DNA of 64,000 nt. Source: Paenisporosarcina sp. HGH0030 (GTDB lineage: Bacteria > Bacillota > Bacilli > Bacillales_A > Planococcaceae). The position numbers and the translations under genes are program-made. Location of the stretch: the NCBI RefSeq assembly GCF_000411295.1, contig NZ_KE150422.1:373126-437125 (forward strand), in the 5' to 3' direction. A model generated the notes under the pieces. It was not told where the DNA came from and did no database searches. It worked only from the letters and a program-made list of their open reading frames with translations. Shown piece after piece: positions 33,665 to 43,696 of this stretch. Each line of letters opens with the position of its first letter. Within the stretch, counting starts at the first letter, position 1.

Positions 33665-35600
33665 CATCATCATCTTCCGCAACCTGAAAAAGAATCTCAA
33701 AAATTATTATCTATATGTATTTGCACTCGTATTCAGTGTCGCACTGTATTTCTCATTCGTCACCCTGCAATACGATCCGGCGATGGATGCAACGAAAGGC
33801 ACAATCAAAGGCGGGGCTTCCATTCGTGCAGCCTCCATCCTGCTCGTGGCGATTGTCACGATATTCGTGCTGTATGCCAACACGATTTTCATTAAACGGC
33901 GCAGCCGAGAAATCGGCTTGTTCCAACTAATCGGCATGACCAAAGCGAAAATATTCCGTATCCTGAGCATCGAGAATCTCATCCTTTATTTCAGCTCAAT
34001 CGTATTGGGGATTTTTATCGGGTTTTCATTTTCTAAATTGGCTTTGATGATTCTATTTAAACTGACGGCAGTAGATACTGCGGCCACCCTCCAGTTTTCA
34101 ACACAGGCGTTCATCCAGACACTGGCTGTTTTCATTGGGATCTTTTTATTGATTTTGGTGATGAATTATTTGTTCATCCGAAAACAAAGCATATTATCCT
34201 TATTCACTTTGACTTCCTCCACGGAAAGCCATGTGAAGAAAACATCCAAATGGGAAATCGCCATTGGCATTGCAGGATTGTTTTTAATCGGTTCAGGATA
34301 CTTCGTATCATCCAGATTGTTCGAAGGCGATTTCTCGGGAATGACTGGGCTTTTCATTGCCATGGCATACACACTCGCTTCAGTCATTATCGGGACATAC
34401 TTGTTCTATAAAGGGTCGGTCAGTTTCCTTGCCAACTTGATCCGAAAGAAAAAAGATGGTCATTTAACCGTCCATGAAGTGCTGTCACTGTCCTCCATCC
34501 AGTTTAGGCTGAAATCAAACGCACTACTGCTAACGATTATCACGGCAGTATCGGCACTGGCAATTGGCTTGCTGTGCTTAAGCTATATCTCTTATTATTC
34601 AGCAGAAAAGACGGCAACGGATTATTCCCCTGCTCAATTTTCACTGACCGATACAGCTGCCGCTGATAAATTCAAGCATTCACTGGAGTCAGAGGGCATC
34701 AAGTACCGTGAAACTTTGATCGACGTCCTCACTGTGAAAATCAATGCCTCTGACATTATGGAAACAGAACTGCCGGAGCTTGCGAAGGATGCAGCTGCCA
34801 TGTCGCTTCCTGTCGTCAGCGACAGCAGTGTCAAAAGCATTGATGTCAAGGCGGATGAAACGGTCTTCACTGGGACCAGCAATTTGCTCCAGAAAATCAT
34901 CAAAATTAAAGACTCAGGAAACATTGAGCTGATTGGCAAAACAGAACGTATCCCACAGAAGTTCATAGGGATGGAGAAGGACTTCGTCGTCTCCTGGTAC
35001 TTCACGGATGGTGGACTTCCAATCGCTGTCGTCGACAAAACTGTGTTCGAGCGATTGAAAAATGATGTGGATCCCGCTATTCAAAAAGAATCCATGGTTT
35101 ATATCGGCATCGACATAGCCGATGAAAAGGAAATCGTTCGTGCGAATGAAATGTTTGCAGAAAACGGATTGAGTGGCAACTATGCCAACGATTCCCGCCT
35201 GGATATAAGCAAGAAGCAGAAGAATACGATGGGCCTTGCTATGTTCATTGTTGGATTCCTCGGGCTCACTTTCCTAATCACTTCAGGCTGTATCCTGTAC
35301 TTCAAGCAGATGGGCGAGAGTGATGAAGAAAAACCGAACTACACCATTCTGCGAAAGCTTGGTTTTACACAAAGCGATTTGCTGAAAGGAATCCGCTATA
35401 AACAGCTGTTCAATTTCGGCATTCCTTTAATCGTCGGACTCGCACACAGCTACTTTGCGGTCCAATCGGGCTGGTTCCTGTTCGGGACCGAGCTATGGGC
35501 TCCGATGTTTATCGTCATGGGGATTTACACAGCTTTATATTCGATCTTTGGACTATTGTCAATCCTGTATTCCAAGAAGGTGATCAAGGAGTCTCTTTAG
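33654..35600 (+). CDS. bceB: Peptide-antibiotic ABC transporter permease BceB
   Basis: A permease of 648 residues with the BceB topology of ten membrane helices: one at about 18-38, three at about 55-165, two at 200-260, two at 285-325, and the last ones at about 535-640. The large outside domain of about 200 residues (about 330-530) sits between helices 7 and 8 and binds the peptide or its lipid complex. The N-terminus [20 protein letters not shown] is typical. The start at 33654 has GGAGGAG upstream and lies inside bceA. With bceRS it forms a complete Bce module. Confidence 0.95.
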   Translation: MNINIIIFRNLKKNLKNYYLYVFALVFSVALYFSFVTLQYDPAMDATKGTIKGGASIRAASILLVAIVTIFVLYANTIFIKRRSREIGLFQLIGMTKAKIFRILSIENLILYFSSIVLGIFIGFSFSKLALMILFKLTAVDTAATLQFSTQAFIQTLAVFIGIFLLILVMNYLFIRKQSILSLFTLTSSTESHVKKTSKWEIAIGIAGLFLIGSGYFVSSRLFEGDFSGMTGLFIAMAYTLASVIIGTYLFYKGSVSFLANLIRKKKDGHLTVHEVLSLSSIQFRLKSNALLLTIITAVSALAIGLLCLSYISYYSAEKTATDYSPAQFSLTDTAAADKFKHSLESEGIKYRETLIDVLTVKINASDIMETELPELAKDAAAMSLPVVSDSSVKSIDVKADETVFTGTSNLLQKIIKIKDSGNIELIGKTERIPQKFIGMEKDFVVSWYFTDGGLPIAVVDKTVFERLKNDVDPAIQKESMVYIGIDIADEKEIVRANEMFAENGLSGNYANDSRLDISKKQKNTMGLAMFIVGFLGLTFLITSGCILYFKQMGESDEEKPNYTILRKLGFTQSDLLKGIRYKQLFNFGIPLIVGLAHSYFAVQSGWFLFGTELWAPMFIVMGIYTALYSIFGLLSILYSKKVIKESL

Positions 35601-35785
35601 TAGCATCGGATTAGAACGAACTGCTAGAGTCGAGTTTATCTTCCACTATTCATTCTAATATTGAACTTTTAAAGGTTTCGTGACGTTCCTAGTTTTCGAA
35701 GTGTGAAGTGGAACAAGAAGTTATCACATCATGCGGCATCTCTTCTGTATTAGAATACGATCATCATCATCCCTATCATTTGTAC

Positions 35786-35827
35786 AAAAAAGACAGCTTC
35801 TCCTTTAATCCGGAGAAGCTGTCTTTT
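35786..35827 (-). terminator. Terminator of VOC gene at 35854
   Basis: A 16-bp stem AAAAGACAGCTTCTCC with an 8-base loop and A/T runs on both sides. Confidence 0.85.
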
Positions 35828-35853
35828 CATGTAAACCATAAGGGTTAAAGATT

Positions 35854-36249
35854 CTATTTTGCATTCACATCGGGCTGATGGATTCCGAATATATTGCCTT
35901 CGGTATCAATATAGTATCCTTGCCATGCCATTCCAGGCAGGGCATATTTGGGCATTGCGACCTTGCCGCCATTCTCAATAATTTTCGCTTCCGTTAAATC
36001 GTAATTTTCCACTCCCATTGTACAAGCAAATCCATTTAAAGCTTGGTTTGTTTCCGGCGGAGCACTTTGACGTTGCATTAAAGCGCCATTGATTCCAGGT
36101 TCCTTTTCATCACCAGTCACAGCTCCAAAGTAAGGCATTCCTGCATATTCACTATAATCTTGAAATGACCATCCAAATACCTCTCCATAAAATTTCTTTG
36201 CTTGTTCCATGTCATTCACATGAATTTCGAAATGAACTAATCTCCCCAT
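35854..36249 (-). CDS. VOC-family (glyoxalase-like) protein
   Basis: A single VOC protein of 131 residues: VHFEIHVNDMEQAKKFYGEV, FGWSFQDYSEYAGMPYFGAV, and YYIDTEGNIFGIHQPD. Metal-type residues are the His in HFEIHV, a Glu-containing middle and the Glu in DTEGN. It belongs to the group near hydroxylase-like VOC proteins of unknown substrate. The ATG follows AGGAGG-type TAGGAGGTAATT. It stands alone between bceB and the phosphodiesterase gene. Confidence 0.88.
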   Translation of the reverse strand: MGRLVHFEIHVNDMEQAKKFYGEVFGWSFQDYSEYAGMPYFGAVTGDEKEPGINGALMQRQSAPPETNQALNGFACTMGVENYDLTEAKIIENGGKVAMPKYALPGMAWQGYYIDTEGNIFGIHQPDVNAK

Positions 36250-36400
36250 AATTACCTCCTATTAATTGTTACATACATTGTCTTTCACCAAAGGCAAATG
36301 GACATTCTTCCACCTTGATAAAAGGAGTTTCTATAATGTAAGTATTCTCTATCTATAGCTCAGGTTCCTTTTTCAACTATATAAAAATTTTTCAATACCA

Positions 36401-37501
36401 TTACTTTTTGCGAGCAGAATAACTCTTAGGTAGTTCAAGATTATGCTGCTCCATGACCACACGTAGGCGGTCTGGGTAGTCAGTGATGATTCCATCTACG
36501 CCATCATCGATAAGCTTGTCCATAGTAGGCTCGTCGTCGACTGTCCACGGAATGACCTTCATGCCGTACTTGTGCGCATCCTGAACCATACTCTTTGTCA
36601 CATACGGCACATAGCTCTCATCAGTGACTTTTCCATTCTGCGGGAAACCATGAACTGGTGAAATGGCGTCAACGCCGAACGAGTGGGCCGCCGCAACGAG
36701 GTCTCCCCCAAAGTCGTCTATGTCAATACCACCCAACCAAGGAGATGCACCCGGCTGACCTGGTTGCAGGAATTGAGGACCGTTAGTCAGTGCGATTAGA
36801 GGTAAGCGTGGTTCAACCTCTTTCATCCGCATGAGCGCACCCCAATCGAAGCTTTGGATTGAAACTCGGTTAAGCATTCCGGCTTCGCGAACCTCTTGGG
36901 CAACTATCTGCACGAATTCTTCACGTGGAGCTGTTTGCTCCGGTGCCCCGGCTTCCACCTTCGTCTCGATATTCATCCAGACATTATTAGCGTTGTAGAG
37001 CTTGACAAGATCGAAAACCTCGGATAGAAGTGGTATCTGTGCACCAGTGCTCAGGGCCTGACCTGGGTATTGTGGCAACATTTGTGAACCGCAGTCCAGC
37101 GTACGTACCTGAGCAAGAGTTAGATCCTTTATATACTTGCCAACGTAAGGGTACTCAGGGTCGCCAGCAAATGCCGGGCCTTTGTCTGTACACTTGGCAC
37201 CCGATATCTTACGGTCGTGAGTAATAACTGCTTGATGGTCTTCGGTAATCTGCACGTCAAGTTCGAGTGTACTCACCCCGAGCTCGAGGGCCTTGGAAAA
37301 CGATGCAATTGTGGACTCAACGGTGAGCCCAAGTCCGCCGCGGTGCGCCTGAAGATCAAACTCTTTGGGACCAAAGCTCTTCGAGTTGTGTGACCAAGAC
37401 GGGTTTATAGCGGCTGAGGCTGGTTGTACTGACACTTGGCTTGCCGCTGAACACACCATAAGGGTAGCCATTGTTGCTAATATAAAATTTTTCCTTTTCA
37501 T
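36401..37501 (-). CDS. Secreted glycerophosphodiester phosphodiesterase
   Basis: A GDPD protein of 366 residues with a signal peptide (KRKNFILATMATLMVCSAAS, cleavage near ASA-AIN). Catalytic motifs: AHRGG near residue 53, ELDVQITED near 80 and THDR near 95; the Glu-x-Lys MNIETKVE; and the closing VIPWTVDDEPTMDKLIDDGV, DGIITDYPDRL. It splits deacylated phospholipids (glycerophosphodiesters) to glycerol-3-phosphate outside the cell. The start at 37501 is 9 bases after AAGGAG. The body of the gene is visibly richer in G and C than its neighbours, which hints at transfer from a higher-GC donor. Confidence 0.9.
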   Translation of the reverse strand: MKRKNFILATMATLMVCSAASQVSVQPASAAINPSWSHNSKSFGPKEFDLQAHRGGLGLTVESTIASFSKALELGVSTLELDVQITEDHQAVITHDRKISGAKCTDKGPAFAGDPEYPYVGKYIKDLTLAQVRTLDCGSQMLPQYPGQALSTGAQIPLLSEVFDLVKLYNANNVWMNIETKVEAGAPEQTAPREEFVQIVAQEVREAGMLNRVSIQSFDWGALMRMKEVEPRLPLIALTNGPQFLQPGQPGASPWLGGIDIDDFGGDLVAAAHSFGVDAISPVHGFPQNGKVTDESYVPYVTKSMVQDAHKYGMKVIPWTVDDEPTMDKLIDDGVDGIITDYPDRLRVVMEQHNLELPKSYSARKK

Positions 37502-37750
37502 ATTGCTCATCTCCTTATAAAATCTATTACTCTTATAAGTTTAGATGATTGATGTAAATCCTTGATTAATATGATAATAAGAGAAAGTAAATATAAATAA
37601 GTAAATGGTCTTGGTGCCGCCCTTTTCATTAAATAATTTCATTGAGTGGGTTAATTATTCGCTGCACTAACTCTTGCTTTATTTGAGAGAATGGAACTTT
37701 TCCCCTTTTAATCGGAAGCCTACTATGGTTAAGGAAAATTCAATATTAAA

Positions 37751-37795
37751 AAGCCTAATTTCTCAATTTAACGCTGAGAAATTAGGCTTATTTTT
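37751..37795 (-). terminator. Hairpin terminator
   Basis: AAGCCTAATTTCTCA / TGAGAAATTAGGCTT perfect 15-bp stem, T run on the plus side, A run on the other. It lies about 280 bases past the aminopeptidase stop at 38074. Confidence 0.7.
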
Positions 37796-38073
37796 CATTG
37801 CTCCATTACAGTGCCATATTATTGAATAACATTATGATACGCTTCTTCGTGGCACATCTATATGAATTTTTTCTATTTTCGAATCGCTGCTTTTTCTCTA
37901 AAATCAATGATTAGATCCAACTTAATCATAAAGTAAACACCTAGAATTCCATTTAAGCCATATGTCTCTTTTGTAATTTCTACTTGTACTTTAAATGAAT
38001 CTGCAAGGTTAGGGAATTACATTGATTTTATACTTTAAGGCGATAAATATTACTTGTATTCGGCAATACCTAT

Positions 38074-39852
38074 TTATACTTCCCTAGTTTCTTCCCTTAG
38101 CCATACTCTCTCTTCTTCATTTAAATAAGGAGCTAGCTTTGTGTATACCTCTTGATGATAATTATTTAACCATTGCTTTTCACTCTCTGTTAACATATCT
38201 ATATTGATACCGGATAAATCAATTGGGCAATACGTGATTGTTTCAAACTTCATAAATTGACCAAACTCTGTTTTCTCGTCTTCAACTACTAACATCATAT
38301 TTTCAATTCTAATTCCATATTTACCTTCGAGGTAAATTCCGGGTTCATTCGTAATAATCATGCCTTTTTCTAATATAACATTATTATTATCATTCCTTAT
38401 GCTTTGTGGTCCTTCATGAACATTCAAGAAAAAACCTACCCCATGTCCAGTCCCGCATTTATAGTCCAAACCATACTGCCAAATTGGTTGTCTTGCTAAA
38501 ACATCTAAGTTAGAGCCTGTTGCTCCGTATAAATATTTTACTGAGCTTAATGCAATAAATCCTTTTAACACCAAAGTAAAATCTCTTTTTTGTTCATCGG
38601 TAAGTTTTCCTAAAACAATCGTTCTTGTAATATCTGTTGTTCCATCATAATACTGTCCGCCTGAATCAATTAAAAAAAGACCTTCATTCTTAAGAGTATA
38701 TTGGGTTTCTTTATTGGCTTTATAATGCATCATCGCAGCATGTTCTTTATAACCCGCTATCGTATCAAAGCTAGGTCCAACAAATCCTTCCTGACCCCTT
38801 CTGAAATCTTCTAATCTTTCTTCTGCAGTAATCTCTGTAATTTCTTCTTTATCTACAGAGTTTTTTAGCCATTTTATAAATTTCACCATGGCTAAACCAT
38901 CTTTTATTTCACACCATTTTAAATTTTTTATCTCAACTTCATTTTTAATAGCTTTTAAATTAGTCGTGATGTTAGGAATTTCAATTTTCTTTGTATTGCT
39001 GTTAATGGCATTATATAAACTGATATTTGTTTTATTCGTATCTAAAATAACGGCATCTCCGTCTGAAAGATTTCTCAAGAATGTTTGTATTTCATGATTC
39101 GCTTTTAACTCGATTCCTTCAGCCTCCAGTTCTAATTTAACCAAAGCGGGAACCTTGCATGAATCAATAAATAAATAACATTTATGTTCTGCTACGATTA
39201 CATTAGCTATTACAATTGGATTGTTAGGCACATCGGCTCCTCTTATATTTAAAAGCCATGCAATGTCATCAAGGGAAGTTAAAATATAATAATTTGCTCC
39301 TTTATTTTTCATTTCTTCTCTTACTTCACTTAATTTTTCTACTCGTGATTTGCCTGCATATTTAACGTCATGAGTAAACATTGGTCCTTTAGGAATCTCC
39401 GGTCTATCTTCCCACAGATCACCAATTAAATCTTGATTCATTTTTAATGCGATTCTCTTTGCTTTTAGATCTTTTTCCATCTTTTTAACCATATTAATTG
39501 AAAAAACATTTCCATCAAAGCCCACAATGCCTCCTTCATTAAGAACATCTGTTAGCCATTCTGAATAAAATGGTACCCCTGGATCCATCATTCTAAATAA
39601 TCTGATTCCTGAGCCCTCAAGCTGCTCTTCAGCTTGAATATAGTATCTACCATCTGTCCATAACCCAGCATCCTCTAATGTAATAACTACAGTACCTGCT
39701 GACCCTGTAAATCCCGATATCCATTGTCTACATTTCCAATGTTCTGCTACATATTCACTCTGATGTGCATCAAAACTGGGAATTATATAAGCATCCATTT
39801 GATTTTCTTTCATTAGCTGCCTTAACTTTTCGACCCTATCTCTGATATTCAT
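38074..39852 (-). CDS. Xaa-Pro aminopeptidase (M24B, aminopeptidase P family)
   Basis: A protein of 592 residues with three parts: two creatinase-like N-terminal domains (SFDAHQSEYVAEHWKCRQWI, FTGSAGTVVITLEDAGLWTD) and a C-terminal pita-bread metallopeptidase. Metal ligands are Asp in LIDSGGQYYDGTTDITRTIV (both Asp), His in GTGHGVGFFLNVHEGP, Glu in TNEPGIYLEGKYGIRIEN and the last Glu in RIENMM. It removes an N-terminal residue before proline, in the cytoplasm. The ATG at 39852 follows GGAGG at 8 bases and overlaps the end of the eutH-like gene by 17 bases, so the two are coupled. Composition is very AT-rich, Clostridium-like. Confidence 0.92.
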   Translation of the reverse strand: MNIRDRVEKLRQLMKENQMDAYIIPSFDAHQSEYVAEHWKCRQWISGFTGSAGTVVITLEDAGLWTDGRYYIQAEEQLEGSGIRLFRMMDPGVPFYSEWLTDVLNEGGIVGFDGNVFSINMVKKMEKDLKAKRIALKMNQDLIGDLWEDRPEIPKGPMFTHDVKYAGKSRVEKLSEVREEMKNKGANYYILTSLDDIAWLLNIRGADVPNNPIVIANVIVAEHKCYLFIDSCKVPALVKLELEAEGIELKANHEIQTFLRNLSDGDAVILDTNKTNISLYNAINSNTKKIEIPNITTNLKAIKNEVEIKNLKWCEIKDGLAMVKFIKWLKNSVDKEEITEITAEERLEDFRRGQEGFVGPSFDTIAGYKEHAAMMHYKANKETQYTLKNEGLFLIDSGGQYYDGTTDITRTIVLGKLTDEQKRDFTLVLKGFIALSSVKYLYGATGSNLDVLARQPIWQYGLDYKCGTGHGVGFFLNVHEGPQSIRNDNNNVILEKGMIITNEPGIYLEGKYGIRIENMMLVVEDEKTEFGQFMKFETITYCPIDLSGINIDMLTESEKQWLNNYHQEVYTKLAPYLNEEERVWLREETREV

Positions 39853-40957
39853 TACTAATACCTCCATTTTCCTTAAGACTAAATTCTTTACTTTCACGGT
39901 CATACAGCCATGCGGCTAGTACTATACTAATTATTCCGGCTGTAAGCTTTGATATTATAAATGCTCCTATCATATCTGGTGCTACTCCTGACACAAATCC
40001 AAGTTGACCACCAAATACAAATGCTCCACTTACTCCAAAGGCAGTACATACCACTTTTCCTTTAGGATTCATTTCCTTATATGTTCCAAATATCAGCAGA
40101 TTACTAGCTAAACTTCCTAGAATGCCTGCTACTGACACTGAATTAATTCCAAATTTCTCCCCTATTTTTTCAAAACTATTTTTAAAAATTCGATTAATAA
40201 GCGCTAGCATAGGATATGCTCCACCTAAAACAAATGCGATCTTGGCTACTATAACAGTAGATTCAGATAGTGGTGCTAATCCTGATACAAGCCTTACATC
40301 AAATATCACTTCTATACCTTGTAAAAGTAACCCAACAGTACTCAAACTCACTATAAGCTTTCCAAATACATTAAAAACTTTTATAAAAACATGAGGAACT
40401 TTTAATAATCCTGCCCCTAAAATAATGGCAAAAACAAATATAGGGACCAGATTCAACACTAATATATTGATATTTATTTTTTGCCATAAGCCTGCTGCAA
40501 GACATCCTATTGGTATAGTAATAATTCCAACCAACACACCCTTAGAAAAGTATTTTTCGTCCTCTTTAGAAAGCATCCCTAATGCGACAGGTATTGTAAA
40601 ACTAATTGTGGCTCCTAAAGTAGATGCAATGATAATTCCTGAGAATGCCCCCATTTCCTCTGTCAATGCTAGCTTATTAGCCATTTGATAGCCCCCCATA
40701 TCTATAGCTAAAAATGCTGCTGGAACTATAGAGGGATCTAGATGAAAAAATCTACAGATTGGAATAATCACAACAGATAAAAAATCTGTAAATATAGGGA
40801 CTAATGAAATTATTCCTATCATGCCAAGCCCTAAAGCCCCCATGGTCTTTATGCCTTCCTCAAATTTCCCACCCAGTTTCAAATGATTTCCGGTAATATA
40901 ATCAATAGCTCCGATTACAAAAAAAGAACCAATTAGATATAATATTAATTTATCCAT
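39836..40957 (-). CDS. eutH: EutH-like ethanolamine-type transporter
   Basis: A membrane protein of 373 residues with about ten to eleven helices. Family features: DYITGNHLKLGGKFEEGIKT near the N-terminus, ALGLGMIGIISLVPIFTDFL, FLAIDMGGYQMANKLA, and FGVSGAFVFGGQLGFVSGVA. EutH is thought to take up ethanolamine, but none of the other eut genes is here. It is instead coupled to an aminopeptidase P and a regulator, so the natural substrate may be different, for example a peptide- or amine-type nutrient. The ATG at 40957 has only a weak site (AGTGGT). AT-rich like its operon partners. Confidence 0.85.
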   Translation of the reverse strand: MDKLILYLIGSFFVIGAIDYITGNHLKLGGKFEEGIKTMGALGLGMIGIISLVPIFTDFLSVVIIPICRFFHLDPSIVPAAFLAIDMGGYQMANKLALTEEMGAFSGIIIASTLGATISFTIPVALGMLSKEDEKYFSKGVLVGIITIPIGCLAAGLWQKININILVLNLVPIFVFAIILGAGLLKVPHVFIKVFNVFGKLIVSLSTVGLLLQGIEVIFDVRLVSGLAPLSESTVIVAKIAFVLGGAYPMLALINRIFKNSFEKIGEKFGINSVSVAGILGSLASNLLIFGTYKEMNPKGKVVCTAFGVSGAFVFGGQLGFVSGVAPDMIGAFIISKLTAGIISIVLAAWLYDRESKEFSLKENGGISNEYQR

Positions 40958-40997
40958 TGTAATTACCACTTTCTATTAACTTTATATAATGTCTTTA

Positions 40998-41579
40998 CTA
41001 GTCAGCATCTGTATTATCAAATCCTCTATTGTAGATATAATTAGGCGTATTAACAGCTATAAGCTTGACCATTTTATTAGTATAATTAGCCCAATTGTGG
41101 GCAATATTTGAGTCCATATGAACACTGTCACCAGGATATACTTCATGCCTCTCACCATTTATGTAAACTGTTAATATACCCTCTAAAACATAAATGAACT
41201 CTTCTCCCTCATGCTTATAGGATAATATTTCTTCATCTTTCTTTTGAGGAAGAATTTCTATAAGCCTTGGAACAAGTTGTTTATTTTCCAAATTTGTACT
41301 TAAACTATACTTAATAAAACCACCTTCTACTGAATCCATTATTTTTTGTTCATAACTTCTTAAAACCATATCTTTCCTTTTAATTGGATAATCAAAAAAA
41401 TGTGTTAAATGTACTTCCAAAATATCAGCTAGTTTTTCAAGTGAATCCACTGCAATGGTAGTAAGCCCCCTCTCTAATTGAGACAGAAATCCAACAGATA
41501 GTTCGCTTTTTTCACTTAACTCTTTCAAAGTAATTCCTTTTTCAGTCCTCAATTTCTTTATTTCCATTCCTATATTCAT
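40998..41579 (-). CDS. XRE-family regulator with C-terminal cupin
   Basis: A regulator of 193 residues. The N-terminal XRE helix-turn-helix is at about 5-60 (KKLRTEKGITLKELSEKSEL, SVGFLSQLERGLTTIAVDSL). The cupin_2 domain is at about 105-180 (SYKHEGEEFIYVLEGILTVY, PGDSVHMDSNIAHNWANY) with the metal-type His/Glu/His set. Such XRE-cupin proteins sense a small metabolite and often control uptake and catabolism genes next to them. Here these are the EutH-like transporter and aminopeptidase P directly downstream. The ATG at 41579 follows GGGGTGAAGTA. Confidence 0.9.
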   Translation of the reverse strand: MNIGMEIKKLRTEKGITLKELSEKSELSVGFLSQLERGLTTIAVDSLEKLADILEVHLTHFFDYPIKRKDMVLRSYEQKIMDSVEGGFIKYSLSTNLENKQLVPRLIEILPQKKDEEILSYKHEGEEFIYVLEGILTVYINGERHEVYPGDSVHMDSNIAHNWANYTNKMVKLIAVNTPNYIYNRGFDNTDAD

Positions 41580-41733
41580 TACTTCACCCCGAATTTCATA
41601 TTCGTGAATAATATAATACATATCAGAGTAAAATTCAATCTATTGTGAAATAATTTCATAAACATGAAATTTAATTAATTAACGTTATCATATATTCTCG
41701 CAAGAACAGTCCGTAGAATAATACAATCTGACA

Positions 41734-41769
41734 CAAAAAAAGACGCTTGATCTATTAGATCAATGCGCC
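41734..41769 (-). terminator. Terminator-like hairpin
   Basis: GCATTGATC / GATCAAGC arms with TTTTTTT on the minus strand. It lies just upstream of the XRE-cupin operon and would isolate it from transcripts arriving from the right. Confidence 0.6.
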
Positions 41770-41958
41770 TAGATTGTTAAATAATAAAATACGAAAAAAA
41801 GCTATCTTATTGTGCCTTACTCAACTAAAGTACCAATAGCTCGAAGGAGAGTAGAAAACTTTTAGGGTTCTCCATTCAATTAGCCGTTTTTCGGTATCCC
41901 AGTTTGCCATACACTCTAATCTATGTAGCCCAGATTTTGTCATATATTATATATAGGG

Positions 41959-42018
41959 GGTACCGGTCACTCAACAGGTTCAGAATTCGTTATCGATGGT
42001 GGATTAACTACACAGTAA
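41959..42018 (+). pseudogene. C-terminal remnant of an SDR oxidoreductase
   Basis: Twenty codons (GTGHSTGSEFVIDGGLTTQ and stop) match the universal C-terminus of classical SDR enzymes ('TGSEFVIDGG'). Everything before it is gone. A perfect terminator (42054) still follows it. Confidence 0.8.
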
Positions 42019-42053
42019 TAAAAGTACATGAAAAAATCTGTATATGATTTATA

Positions 42054-42096
42054 AAGGCTGATTTTCTTTTAGTAAAGAAAATCAGCCTTAGTTTTT
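42054..42096 (+). terminator. Terminator left over from the SDR gene
   Basis: AAGGCTGATTTTCTTT / AAAGAAAATCAGCCTT perfect 16-bp stem and T6 on the plus strand. Confidence 0.85.
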
Positions 42097-42098
42097 TA

Positions 42099-42130
42099 TT
42101 TAATTTAATTTAATTTAATTTAATTTAATA
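42099..42130. repeat. TTAAT pentanucleotide microsatellite
   Basis: At least six uninterrupted 5-base units directly after the terminator at 42054. Confidence 0.9.
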
Positions 42131-42195
42131 CCGCACTTATTTGTGGTAAGGTTCCCCGTGGTGTATCTAAATGAGGTTTTTATAAACTTGATATC

Positions 42196-42915
42196 CTAAT
42201 ATCCCAAAATAGCAACATTCTGATTTTGCAAAACAAACCTATTATCCAACCATGCTAAAGTATTCAAAACAAACCCTAAAGAATCAGCATTATATCTCCC
42301 AGCAATTTTCTGATAGGCCAATAGCTCATACCGTTTATTTAAATCAAAATCTACAGGATATAAACCACTAAGAGGATTTACAAATCCAGTAATAGGACTC
42401 TTCAGTTTGCCATTTTCATCATATATTTCATTTAAATACTCGGTGCCTTTTGTTGAGATGTCTATAATGTACTTTTTATTATTTATCATGCTAACAACTT
42501 CCACTTTATAATAATCTTGATAAGTAACCTCATATTGGTACTGCTCATTATATACATTAAAATCAAATAATAATTGTGCTGTATTATCCACAAAGGAATA
42601 AATATAATGGTACATAATTCCACCACTACCACCTGTAGCAATACTTATGAAAATATCATCTACTCCATTCCCAGTAAAATCCCCCAAGAATACAGTAGGA
42701 TTGTAGCCTGCATTTTCACGAAGTGAGACACTTGTTAACTCGCCAGATCTCCCATCTTGAACGAGCAGGGTGATATTTTGAATAAATGGACTATCTGGAG
42801 TCATTATGCCGGTTAAATAGACATTATCAGGTACTCTATCCCCAGTTACATCTCCACGAGCAAACGAAACTACATTCGGAGGATTCATGTTCGTCCTAGC
42901 GTAATAATTATTCAT
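42196..42915 (-). CDS. VCBS/FG-GAP repeat-type protein
   Basis: A protein of 239 residues with two Ca-binding-type loops of the FG-GAP class: FARGDVTGDRVPDNVYLTG (about 18-36) and FLGDFTGNGVDDIFISIATG (about 76-95). A beta-rich remainder follows (YHYIYSFVDNTAQLLFDFNV). There is no signal peptide, which is usual for the spore-former proteins of this type that I recall. It probably forms part of a beta-propeller and binds Ca2+. Function unknown. The ATG at 42915 follows AAAGGAGCATGTT. Confidence 0.8.
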   Translation of the reverse strand: MNNYYARTNMNPPNVVSFARGDVTGDRVPDNVYLTGIMTPDSPFIQNITLLVQDGRSGELTSVSLRENAGYNPTVFLGDFTGNGVDDIFISIATGGSGGIMYHYIYSFVDNTAQLLFDFNVYNEQYQYEVTYQDYYKVEVVSMINNKKYIIDISTKGTEYLNEIYDENGKLKSPITGFVNPLSGLYPVDFDLNKRYELLAYQKIAGRYNADSLGFVLNTLAWLDNRFVLQNQNVAILGY

Positions 42916-42930
42916 AACATGCTCCTTTAC

Positions 42931-43455
42931 ATAATACCTATAATCATCATTTTCCTACGTTCTAAAAGAATTCTAGCTACTGTTTATTAGTATTTATTAA
43001 GTAATATCTTATGCCCCGATATTATTATCGAACAATCAAACCTTCACCTTAAATCCTGCAAACCGAAATTTACTTGTTGTATATGGCCCTACCTCAATGA
43101 GCATACCAGCCCAAACCACTCCCTATAAAATTATTGTATGTGTTGAAAAAAAAAGTTAGGCACCATAAATGTATGATACGGTTCCATAACTCATATCTTT
43201 TTGATTCGTTACAATTCGATTTCATCCATTAGAAGAAATGACTTCGCCTCTATAATCACTTGGCAATTACTTGGTGTACCATATGCAGATCAATACTTAT
43301 ATGACACCATAAGCGTAAGTAAATCTTTTATAGCTAAAATACACGTGTATGTGAGTACAAGTTGATAGGTAAATGACTAGATGCAGGAGCACCAACTTCA
43401 CCACTACCATCTTTGGTCCCTCCACACCAAGTAGAAGCATATGCTAAATATATAA
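42931..43455. other. Intergenic region, mostly featureless
   Basis: About 520 bases. A 36-codon stop-free stretch on the minus strand near 43336-43440 (STWCGGTKDGSGEVGAPASS) has protein-like composition but no start and may be a gene scrap. Nothing else supported. Confidence 0.35.
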
Positions 43456-43456
43456 C

Positions 43457-43493
43457 AAAAACGGAGCGCCAATTCTTTGGCACTCCGTTTTAC
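43457..43493 (-). terminator. Terminator of small membrane protein gene
   Basis: AAAACGGAG-GCCAA / TTGGC-CTCCGTTTT with one bulge, overlapping the stop codon at 43490. Confidence 0.8.
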
Positions 43494-43696
43494 ATTTTTG
43501 CTTTACTGGTTTGTTTACGTCTATGAAGGAATTTACGACCTGTTAGAGAAATCAGTAACAAGACCAGTACTAGTACTAAAATTTGCATATATGATAAATT
43601 AAAATATTTAGCACCTGTAACAATTAATAGTGTAGAAAGCGTACCTTTTACAGTGAAAAAAATAATAATCCATAATCCGCTTTTTTTCCAGTTCAT
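43490..43696 (-). CDS. Small two-helix membrane protein
   Basis: 68 residues with two membrane helices (GLWIIIFFTVKGTLSTLLIV and YMQILVLVLVLLLISL) and a basic C-terminus (GRKFLHRRKQTSKAKM) that should stay inside. The ATG follows AAAGGGGTAAAATATAA. It is ended by its own hairpin. No family recognised; many Bacillales carry such small proteins. Confidence 0.75.
   Translation of the reverse strand: MNWKKSGLWIIIFFTVKGTLSTLLIVTGAKYFNLSYMQILVLVLVLLLISLTGRKFLHRRKQTSKAKM

Noticed and set aside
39836-40957. A complete ethanolamine utilisation locus
   Set aside because: Only the EutH-like transporter is present; no eutBC, microcompartment or regulator genes of that pathway.
43336-43440. Minus-strand stretch STWCGGTKDGSGEVG as a gene
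   Set aside because: Protein-like but only 36 codons, with no start and no family recognised; kept only as a note on the intergenic region.
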